Assembly: GCA_934444695.1 (NCBI GenBank)
Contig: CAKSDF010000036.1
Span: 1 to 14,323 of the forward strand
Length of the DNA stretch: 14,323 nt
Origin: an uncultured Eubacteriales bacterium
GTDB taxonomy: Bacteria; Bacillota; Clostridia; Oscillospirales; Acutalibacteraceae
Reading direction: 5' to 3'
The notes beneath the pieces are model-generated. The model did not search any database. It saw nothing but the letters and a program-made list of their open reading frames with translations, and was not told the DNA's origin. The first letter of the stretch is position 1; the number at the start of each line of letters is the position of its first letter. Position numbers and translations under genes: made by a program. Of the stretch, positions 7,161 to 13,259 are shown one piece after another.

Positions 7161-7189
7161 TTGACACAAGGGGCTTTGTGCGTTATTAT
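7161..7189 (+). promoter_or_regulatory. Near-consensus sigma-A promoter of the second dockerin gene, with a spacer dyad
   Basis: TTGACA (7161-7166), a 17-bp spacer and TATTAT (7184-7189). The dyad CACAA (7165-7169) with TTGTG (7176-7180) overlaps the end of the -35 box and fills the spacer, a place where a repressor could act. AGGAGG at 7216-7221 precedes the ATG at 7230. Confidence 0.75.
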
Positions 7190-7229
7190 ATATTCGAGAA
7201 ATGAGATTTACTTCAAGGAGGATATTTAT

Positions 7230-8486
7230 ATGAAAAAAATCATTTCGATAATGCTCGCCATAGCAGTTACCGTCACCGTTTTCTGTGTAAATCTGACTGC
7301 TTCTGCCGACCCCGACTACACTCAGGACAACCTCCAGCTTTTCGACTTTGAAAACTATATCGGAAACGGAGCCAACAGAAACTGGGGCAACCTTACCGGT
7401 CAGGAAGGCGGCGTATGGAATGTCAACGGCCAGAGCGTAAACAAATTCACCGAGGGTAGCTTCTCCTGCGGTATTCAGGCTCCCTTTATTCCCCGCGCTT
7501 CCTTCTTCCATAACTTTGTTTGGGACGACGATCTTGCTCTTATTAAGTCAGATCCTCACGGCAAAGAAGGCGTTCTCGGCGTTAACATCATCGGAAACGG
7601 ATACAAATATCTCGAATTTGATATAGCTTCCGAGTATGACATCGATGTCGGAAGACTTATGGTATGCCTTTGCGGCGACGTTGAAGCCTGGCACGGTTAC
7701 AACGCCACCAGAACCAACGTTAAATTTAAGGGCAAGACCTGGTACCACATTGCAATTCCCGTAAATGACTTTGAATACGGCACCGACAGCTCTTTCGGCG
7801 GAAACCCCGAAGCAGAAGTCCCCACCGACAGCACTGCAAAATACGGTCTCACTTGCGCTCAGCGTATCCGTTTTGAGATCGACGCTGCAACCGATCCCGC
7901 CACCGGCAACGGCCCCGAGGAAGTTTACTTCTATTTCGATGATCTCCGCATCACCAGAGGAGACGATCCCGCAAAGGCCGATACACTCGACTTCACCCCC
8001 ATCGTAAAGACCTACGAGTATGATATCAGCGATGTCAACAAGCTTGTTAAATACAACGGAACAGATTCTGCCATCACCCTTCCCCAGCAGGTATTCACCA
8101 TTGACGATGACGTTTTCGCCGGCAAAGACTTAAAGATGGTTACCATCGGCGAGCAGGTCACCGACATCGGTGTCGGCAACTTTGAAGATATCGACGGAAT
8201 TGTTATCGTCGGTGTTCCCGGAAGCTATGCCGAGACCTATGCAACCGATAACGGTCTTACCTTCCAGGACGTTAACGCAGTTATATACGGAGACGTTGAC
8301 GGAAGCGGAGATGTCAATGCTACCGACGCTCTGTGGGCACTTCAGGCATATGTTGGCTCAAGACAGCTTGGCGAAGTAGCTAAAAAAGCAGCCGATGTAA
8401 ACCTCGACGGAGAAATCACCACTTCCGATGCTCTTGCCATCCTGCAGTTTGCTGTTAAACTCCGCGACAAGCTTCCCACTGTTTAA
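7230..8486 (+). CDS. Secreted dockerin protein B, paralogue of the preceding gene
   Basis: This is a 418-residue secreted protein with the same architecture as its upstream neighbour. A signal peptide covers 1-26 (cleavage after TASA). An unrecognised module spans about 28-250, with SFFHNFVWDDD, GNGYKYLEFDIAS, AWHGY, TWYHIAIPVNDF and YFYFDDLRI. A short LRR-like stretch spans about 268-348. A type I dockerin spans 353-412, with loops DVDGSGDVNATD and DVNLDGEITTSD. A CxC (VCLCG or FCFCG) and a later Cys (TCAQR or SCAQR) are shared by both paralogues and could form a disulfide. The ATG at 7230 is chosen because AGGAGG lies 8 nt upstream and a signal peptide begins there, although the frame is open further upstream. 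The gene has its own promoter and terminator, so the pair is not one operon. The function is probably cellulosome-type binding; the ligand is unknown. Confidence 0.85.
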   Translation: MKKIISIMLAIAVTVTVFCVNLTASADPDYTQDNLQLFDFENYIGNGANRNWGNLTGQEGGVWNVNGQSVNKFTEGSFSCGIQAPFIPRASFFHNFVWDDDLALIKSDPHGKEGVLGVNIIGNGYKYLEFDIASEYDIDVGRLMVCLCGDVEAWHGYNATRTNVKFKGKTWYHIAIPVNDFEYGTDSSFGGNPEAEVPTDSTAKYGLTCAQRIRFEIDAATDPATGNGPEEVYFYFDDLRITRGDDPAKADTLDFTPIVKTYEYDISDVNKLVKYNGTDSAITLPQQVFTIDDDVFAGKDLKMVTIGEQVTDIGVGNFEDIDGIVIVGVPGSYAETYATDNGLTFQDVNAVIYGDVDGSGDVNATDALWALQAYVGSRQLGEVAKKAADVNLDGEITTSDALAILQFAVKLRDKLPTV

Positions 8487-8663
8487 GTTACAGATATAGC
8501 CGCTAACGTTAAAATTAACGCTAACGTCGGCGCTAATGCCGATGCAGATGACGCGACCGATGATTCCTCGATAACAAATAGTTTTCGATATTTTGTCGGA
8601 TCACATCTTACCCTTATCCGTTAAAGCAGACTAAAGGATAAACAGCTAAACAAAAATAAAAAT
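8487..8663 (+). other. Repeat-like tail after dockerin gene B
   Basis: This is the first part of the 398-bp gap 8487-8884. The frame after the TAA stop remains open for 45 codons (to 8622-8624) and reads as an Ala/Asn/Asp-rich run that includes NVKINANVGANADADDATDD. The DNA shows short repeats: CGCTAACGT twice, CGCTAATG, and the dyad CGTTAA-AA-TTAACG. I do not call a gene. The remainder of the gap holds a terminator and the ychF promoter. Confidence 0.4.
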
Positions 8664-8710
8664 TCCCTCCCGATAAACTTTGCAAATGCAAGGCACGGGA
8701 GGGATTTTTT
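8664..8710 (+). terminator. Rho-independent terminator of dockerin gene B
   Basis: TCCCTCCCG (8664-8672) and CGGGAGGGA (8696-8704) form a perfect 9-bp stem followed by six T residues. The loop contains a small internal hairpin, TTGC-AAAT-GCAA. It lies about 180 nt past the stop. Confidence 0.9.
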
Positions 8711-8752
8711 GCAAAAAAATATCATCCGTCGGTATTTTTTCGATGCATAATA

Positions 8753-8781
8753 TTGAAATTGTAGTCTTTATGGTTTATAAT
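8753..8781 (+). promoter_or_regulatory. Predicted sigma-A promoter of ychF
   Basis: TTGAAA (8753-8758), a 17-bp spacer and a perfect TATAAT (8776-8781). The decamer TTGAAATTGT occurs at 8753-8762, covering the -35, and again at 8788-8797, covering the expected start site. The leader of about 95 nt can fold through CGTCGGT (near 8801-8809) and ACCGACG (near 8851-8858). Confidence 0.75.
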
Positions 8782-8884
8782 AAATTGTTGAAATTGTGCC
8801 CGTCGGTCAAAGACAAACCGAACTGCGGACACGCTGCTTATAACGCTTATACCGACGCAATTAAATCTTAAGGAGATATAATAA

Positions 8885-9979
8885 ATGAAGCTTGGAATAA
8901 TAGGCCTGCCAAACGTGGGCAAATCCACACTTTTCAACGCCATAACAAACGCGGGAGCCCAATCGGCCAATTTCCCCTTTTGCACAATTGAACCCAATGT
9001 GGGAATGGTGGCCGTTCCCGACAAGCGTCTTGATGAGCTTGCAAAAATTCATCAGCCCGACAAAATAACCCCCGCCACGGTGGAATTTGTCGATATTGCC
9101 GGCCTTGTTAAGGGCGCGTCAAAGGGCGAGGGACTGGGCAACAAATTCCTTTCCCACATCCGCGAGGTTGACGCCGTTGTGCACGTGGTCAGATGCTTTG
9201 AAAACGACGACATTGTCCACGTTGAAGGAAGCGTTGACCCTGCAAGAGACATTGAGACCATAAACCTAGAGCTTATCTTCGCCGATATGGAAATGCTCGA
9301 ACGCAGAATCGACCGCGTTTCCAAAATGATGAAGGGCGACAAATCCCTTGCCAAAGAGGTTGACCTTTTAAAGGCGCTCTACGCCCACCTTGAAAGCGGA
9401 AAAACCGCCCGTTCCTTCGAACGGGATGAGGACGGCGATAAGATGATAAAGGAAGTGGCCCTCATTTCCGATAAACCGGTCATTTACGCCTGTAATATGG
9501 GCGAGGACGAGATTGCCGGCGACCTTGATAACAACAAATATTATCAGACAGTCAAAAACATTGCCGCCGAAGAAGGTGCAGGGGTTATACCCGTTTGTGC
9601 CGAGATAGAAGCCGAGATTGCCTCTCTCGACCGGGAGGAGCAAAGAGCATTTCTCGACGAGATCGGCCTTAAGGAATCGGGACTCGACCGCCTCATATCG
9701 GCCTGTTATGACCTTCTCGGCCTCATTTCCTACCTGACCGCCGGCAAGCCCGAGGTCAGAGCCTGGACCATTAAAAAGGGCACTAAGGCTCCCCAGGCGG
9801 CCGGAAAAATCCATTCTGACTTTGAGCGGGGATTTATCCGTGCGGAAGTTATCGGATACGACGAATTTATGGCGGTTGGCTCTATGGCTGCCGCAAAGGA
9901 AAAGGGTCTTGTGAGAAGCGAGGGCAAGGATTATGTAGTTAAAGACGGCGACATTATTCTATTCAGATTCAATGTATAA
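8885..9979 (+). CDS. ychF: Redox-regulated ATPase YchF (Obg-like, OLA1 family)
   Basis: This is a 364-residue cytosolic P-loop ATPase of the Obg/TRAFAC class that associates with ribosomes and stress responses. The domains follow the usual order: a G domain with the P-loop GLPNVGKS (7-14), the switch I region ANFPFCTIEPNVG, DIAG (70-73) and NMGE (204-207); a helical insert at about 130-195; and a C-terminal TGS domain (about 280-364). NMGE in place of NKxD explains why this family prefers ATP over GTP. The length equals that of the Escherichia coli protein. The start is ATG with AAGGAGATATAA just before it. The gene is monocistronic with its own promoter. No clear terminator follows before the gdhA promoter. 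Confidence 0.97.
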   Translation: MKLGIIGLPNVGKSTLFNAITNAGAQSANFPFCTIEPNVGMVAVPDKRLDELAKIHQPDKITPATVEFVDIAGLVKGASKGEGLGNKFLSHIREVDAVVHVVRCFENDDIVHVEGSVDPARDIETINLELIFADMEMLERRIDRVSKMMKGDKSLAKEVDLLKALYAHLESGKTARSFERDEDGDKMIKEVALISDKPVIYACNMGEDEIAGDLDNNKYYQTVKNIAAEEGAGVIPVCAEIEAEIASLDREEQRAFLDEIGLKESGLDRLISACYDLLGLISYLTAGKPEVRAWTIKKGTKAPQAAGKIHSDFERGFIRAEVIGYDEFMAVGSMAAAKEKGLVRSEGKDYVVKDGDIILFRFNV

Positions 9980-10054
9980 AAATTCACATGCTATTTTCAG
10001 AAACCCGCAGTTTTGCGTATAATTTTCAATTAAGTTGCATTTTAAAGTGCATAA

Positions 10055-10071
10055 ATAATGAACATTATGTT
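10055..10071. promoter_or_regulatory. Overlapping dyads in the gdhA upstream region
   Basis: ATAATG-AA-CATTAT (10055-10068) overlaps AACAT-T-ATGTT (10061-10071). A further near-palindrome, GCATTTTAAAGTGC, lies at 10037-10050. They sit 40-75 bp upstream of the -35 box in an AT-rich stretch, a usual place for a nitrogen or global regulator. No regulator can be named. Confidence 0.35.
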
Positions 10072-10110
10072 AAAATTGCAGTGAAATGCGAATTTTTATT
10101 CAAAATCCTA

Positions 10111-10139
10111 TTGAAAAAAAATACTTTTAGCAATATAAT
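10111..10139 (+). promoter_or_regulatory. Predicted sigma-A promoter of gdhA
   Basis: TTGAAA (10111-10116), a 17-bp spacer and a perfect TATAAT (10134-10139). The ribosome binding site AAAGGAG (10161-10167) follows. A second TATAAT at 10018-10023 has only a poor -35. Confidence 0.75.
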
Positions 10140-10175
10140 AAAACAGTTAAAAAATCCCTTAAAGGAGTGTTAATA

Positions 10176-11507
10176 ATGTCATATACGCAAAGAGTTCTTG
10201 AAGAGCTCAAAGCCAAAAACCCCGGCGAAAAGGAATTCCATCAGGCAGCCACAGAGGTTCTCGAATCCCTCTCCCCTGTTGTGGAAGCTCATCCCGAATA
10301 TGAGGAGTGCGCACTGCTCGAAAGACTTGTCGAGCCCGAGCGTACCGTTATGTTCCGCGTTCCCTGGGTCGACGACAACGGCAAGGTTCATGTAAACAAA
10401 GGTTATCGCGTTCAGTTCAACAGCGCTATCGGACCCTACAAGGGCGGTCTTCGTCTTCATCCTTCGGTAAACCTCGGAATTCTTAAGTTCCTCGGTTTCG
10501 AGCAGGTCTTCAAAAACTCCCTGACCGGTCTGCCCATCGGCGGCGGTAAGGGCGGCTCGGATTTCGATCCTAAGGGCAAGTCCGACAATGAGGTTATGCG
10601 TTTCTGCCAGAGCTTTATGACCGAGCTTTATAAGCACATCGGCCAGTTTGTCGACGTTCCCGCTGGCGACATCGGTACCGGCGGACGCGAGATCGGCTAT
10701 CTTTACGGCCAGTATAAACGCATCACCGGCAACTACGAAGGCGTTCTCACCGGCAAGGGCCTGACCTTTGGCGGCTCTCTCGCCCGCACCGAGGCAACCG
10801 GTTACGGCCTTATCTATTTCGCCGAGGAAGCTCTTAAGCTTAAGGGCACCAGCTTCGACGGAAAGGTTGTTGCAATTTCCGGCTCGGGCAACGTTGCCAT
10901 CTATGCCTGCGAAAAGGCACAGCAGCTCGGCGCAAAGGTTGTTACCATGAGCGATTCCAACGGCTGGATCTACGACGAAAACGGCATCGATCTCGCCGCA
11001 GTTAAAGAGATCAAAGAAGTTAAGCGCGGCAGAATCAAGGAATATCTCAACTATCACGGCGACGCCAAATACACCGAGGGCAGAGGTGTTTGGAGCGTAA
11101 ACTGCGACATCGCGCTTCCCTGCGCCACACAGAACGAGCTGCTTGAGGACGACGCTAAACTGCTTGTTAAGAACGGCTGTATGGCAGTTTGCGAAGGCGC
11201 TAATATGCCCACCACCCTCGAAGCCACCAACATCATCGTAAACGGCGGCCTCATCTTCACCCCTGGCAAGGCTTCCAACGCCGGCGGCGTGGCAACCTCC
11301 GCTCTTGAGATGTCCCAGAACTCCGAGAGACTCTCCTGGACCTTCGACGAGGTTGACGAGAAGCTCCACAACATTATGATCAACATTCATAACAATGCTA
11401 TCGACGCCGCAGCCCGCTACGGCCACGAGGGCAACTACATCATGGGCGCCAACATTGCCGGCTTCGAAAAGGTCGCGAACGCCATGATGGCTCAGGGTAT
11501 TGTCTAA
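10176..11507 (+). CDS. gdhA: Glutamate dehydrogenase, probably NADP-dependent
   Basis: This is a 443-residue cytosolic hexameric enzyme that interconverts 2-oxoglutarate plus ammonium with glutamate, the entry point for nitrogen assimilation. It resembles the short bacterial class typified by Clostridium symbiosum. Substrate and catalytic residues are visible: Lys89 in GPYKGGLR, Lys125 in GGGKGGSDFDP and Asp165 in VPAGDIG. The Rossmann domain has SGSGNVA (235-241) and SDS (259-261) at the end of the second strand. This is closer to NADP-specific Escherichia coli GdhA than to the NAD enzyme of C. symbiosum, which has GFGNVA and SGPDG there. The cofactor assignment is therefore an inference. 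The ATG at 10176 was chosen over a GTG at 10167 because the latter lies inside the ribosome binding site. Codon use is uniform and rich in preferred codons, which suggests high expression. Confidence 0.96.
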   Translation: MSYTQRVLEELKAKNPGEKEFHQAATEVLESLSPVVEAHPEYEECALLERLVEPERTVMFRVPWVDDNGKVHVNKGYRVQFNSAIGPYKGGLRLHPSVNLGILKFLGFEQVFKNSLTGLPIGGGKGGSDFDPKGKSDNEVMRFCQSFMTELYKHIGQFVDVPAGDIGTGGREIGYLYGQYKRITGNYEGVLTGKGLTFGGSLARTEATGYGLIYFAEEALKLKGTSFDGKVVAISGSGNVAIYACEKAQQLGAKVVTMSDSNGWIYDENGIDLAAVKEIKEVKRGRIKEYLNYHGDAKYTEGRGVWSVNCDIALPCATQNELLEDDAKLLVKNGCMAVCEGANMPTTLEATNIIVNGGLIFTPGKASNAGGVATSALEMSQNSERLSWTFDEVDEKLHNIMINIHNNAIDAAARYGHEGNYIMGANIAGFEKVANAMMAQGIV

Positions 11508-11519
11508 TAGATTAACCTG

Positions 11520-11538
11520 ATTAACAATGGTTGTTGAT
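11520..11538. repeat. Inverted repeat directly after gdhA
   Basis: ATTAACAA (11520-11527) pairs with TTGTTGAT (11531-11538) across 3 nt, with one wobble pair. The TTAACAA half-site recurs in the larger palindrome at 11607-11634. There is no T-tract. Confidence 0.4.
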
Positions 11539-11606
11539 TACTCGCTGTCTGCCTTTATTGTCTGCTAATAGGACGATAGAGGCCGCAGCAGGTTTATAAC
11601 CGTCTA

Positions 11607-11634
11607 CGATGCCTTAACAATTGTTAAGACATCG
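11607..11634. repeat. 28-nt near-perfect palindrome between gdhA and secF
   Basis: CTTAACAA/TTGTTAAG (11613-11628) is a perfect 16-bp palindrome. It is flanked by one mismatch on each side and then by the perfectly paired CGATG (11607-11611) and CATCG (11630-11634). No T-run follows on either strand, so it is not a normal terminator. It could be an operator or a recombination site, or an RNA 3'-end structure. The 324-bp gap 11508-11831 has no credible gene; besides this it holds two terminators. Confidence 0.6.
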
Positions 11635-11647
11635 CTCAACCTAATAA

Positions 11648-11689
11648 CGCCCCGTATGATTGAAAACGATCATACGGGGTGTTTATTTT
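11648..11689 (+). terminator. Rho-independent terminator of gdhA
   Basis: CGCCCCGTATGAT (11648-11660) pairs with ATCATACGGGGTG (11669-11681), 13 bp with one wobble, followed by TTTATTTT. It is located 140 nt after the gdhA stop. Confidence 0.88.
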
Positions 11690-11784
11690 AATATTGTTTT
11701 ATACCCGTTCACCCATCATCACGAGCGGTTAAAAAGCCTATTTTAACAGCTGTTTTATAATTCGCAACAACCGCATAGCAAACG

Positions 11785-11819
11785 ACAAAAAAGAGACCCG
11801 ATATAAATCGGGTCTCTTT
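11785..11819 (-). terminator. Rho-independent terminator of the secD-secF operon
   Basis: On the minus strand a perfect 13-bp stem (arms 11807-11819 and 11790-11802, core AGAGACCCGAT) with a 4-nt loop runs into a T-tract. It starts 13 nt after the secF stop. Confidence 0.92.
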
Positions 11820-11831
11820 GATTTAAAGAAA

Positions 11832-13259
11832 TTATTTCTTTTTGTTGCCGTTTTCAGCCTGCTTTTTGAGCTTGTGGTCTCTCCACAGTGCCCACAGGGG
11901 ACTGGAAAGGAAGAGAGAGGAATAGAAACCGGCGCAAATACCGACGCACATCGGGAAAGCAAAGCTGATTATCGAATCGAGGTTCTTTATCTTGGCGATA
12001 ATGCAGATTGCAACAACCGCAATGAGGGTCGAAAGAGATGTAAATACATTTCGTGTGAAGGAGCCGTTGACGCTCATATTAACGATTTCAGAAACGGTCT
12101 TTGAAGAGCCGTATTTCTTCTCGTTGGAGCGGATTCGGTCGTAGATAACGATGGTGCCGTTGATGGAGTAACCGAGAATGGTAAGCACGACGGCGATAAA
12201 GTTATCGTCAAGGGGAATTCTAAACACAACATATACAAAGTAGGAAATGAGAATATCGTGGACAAGAGCAAGGGAAGCAAACATTGCTGCCGAAAGTCCG
12301 CCGATTCTGCGGAAACGGAGGGAGATGTATATGGTGATTATGAGAGCGCCGATGACCATAGCCACAAGGCACTTAATGAAGAAGCCCTTACCGACTGTGG
12401 GTTTAACGCTGTTGGAGGTGATAAGCTTGACCGAATTGTAGCGAGCCTCTTTAAGGGTGAGGCCGTTATCCGAAAGAACGGTTGCAAGATCGGTCTGGCT
12501 CTGCTCGGAGAATGCGCCGTCCGACTCGGAAGCGTCGGCGGGAACGACCGTTACGGTCTTTTCGTTTGAATCGACGGTTACGGTTACGCTGAAGCCGAGA
12601 ACCTCTTCAAATGCGGTTTTAAGGGTTGCCTGATCCTCGCTGTCGGCTGCATAGTCGTAGACAAGCTTTGTGCCGAAGTTGGAAACAAGCTCGGTTTTAA
12701 GCTTATCGGCCACATCGTTTACATCGTTGGAAGAATCAAGGGTAAAGGTGTAACCGGTGATGCCTTCGCCCAGAGCGGTGGTCAGATTATCTTCAACCGA
12801 GGTGGCGATTCTTGCGCCCTCGGAAGGAGTTATAACAAGCTTTCCGTCAACTACTTCGGCGGTGGCATCTCTGCCGATGGTCTCGGCGGCAATGGAAGCG
12901 GCCTTTTCAGCGTCAACCGACTGGGCAGCGTCCTCGCCTGCCGTGTAGGAATATGTTAAAACAGTGGGGGGAATGGTGTTTGTGGTCATTGTGACCTGGC
13001 TTGCATTACCGGTCAGTTCCTTGCTGAAGGAAAGGGTAACCTCGTCTCCGAGAACCGATGCGGCAATGTCTTTTACCGCGTCTTTATCCATATCTCCGCT
13101 GTAGGAGTAGGTGTAGATGGTACCGCCCTTAAAGTTGGTGTCAAGCTTTACTCCGAAGATTATGTTGAACACAACTCCGAAAAGGAGGAAGCAAGCGGCG
13201 ATTATGGCAAAGGTTTTTCTGTGCTTTATAAAATCGAATTCTTTGTTTATCTTATTCAT
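11832..13259 (-). CDS. secF: Protein translocase subunit SecF with an enlarged extracytoplasmic domain
   Basis: This is a membrane subunit of the SecDF complex, which uses the proton gradient to complete export through SecYEG. It has 475 residues; typical SecF has about 300. TM1 is at about 17-36, followed by the usual NFKGGT (42-47). Membrane segments 2-6 lie in about 293-452, with ALVHDI (331-336) and GYSINGTIVIYDRIRSN (363-379), the latter matching the SecF signature, which usually reads NDT or NAT there. The region between TM1 and TM2 covers about 255 residues, roughly twice the normal size. It appears to contain extra copies of the Y-x-Y strand plus helix plus strand unit, at about 46-95, 99-165 and 196-268. 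Acidic residues are common there. The end is a lysine-rich tail. Its ATG overlaps the secD stop by 8 nt, with GGAGGTG inside secD as ribosome binding site. Confidence 0.93.
   Translation of the reverse strand: MNKINKEFDFIKHRKTFAIIAACFLLFGVVFNIIFGVKLDTNFKGGTIYTYSYSGDMDKDAVKDIAASVLGDEVTLSFSKELTGNASQVTMTTNTIPPTVLTYSYTAGEDAAQSVDAEKAASIAAETIGRDATAEVVDGKLVITPSEGARIATSVEDNLTTALGEGITGYTFTLDSSNDVNDVADKLKTELVSNFGTKLVYDYAADSEDQATLKTAFEEVLGFSVTVTVDSNEKTVTVVPADASESDGAFSEQSQTDLATVLSDNGLTLKEARYNSVKLITSNSVKPTVGKGFFIKCLVAMVIGALIITIYISLRFRRIGGLSAAMFASLALVHDILISYFVYVVFRIPLDDNFIAVVLTILGYSINGTIVIYDRIRSNEKKYGSSKTVSEIVNMSVNGSFTRNVFTSLSTLIAVVAICIIAKIKNLDSIISFAFPMCVGICAGFYSSLFLSSPLWALWRDHKLKKQAENGNKKK

Noticed and set aside
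8680..8871. 63-codon plus-strand frame before ychF
   Set aside because: It begins inside a terminator stem and runs through the ychF promoter; no ribosome binding site.
9988..10173. 61-codon frame between ychF and gdhA
   Set aside because: AT-rich, Lys/Asn/Ile/Phe-rich product without a ribosome binding site; it covers the gdhA promoter region.
10179..11426. Long minus-strand open frame (415 codons) inside gdhA
   Set aside because: It is antisense to an unmistakable glutamate dehydrogenase; the openness follows from the codon bias of the real gene, and the product matches no family.
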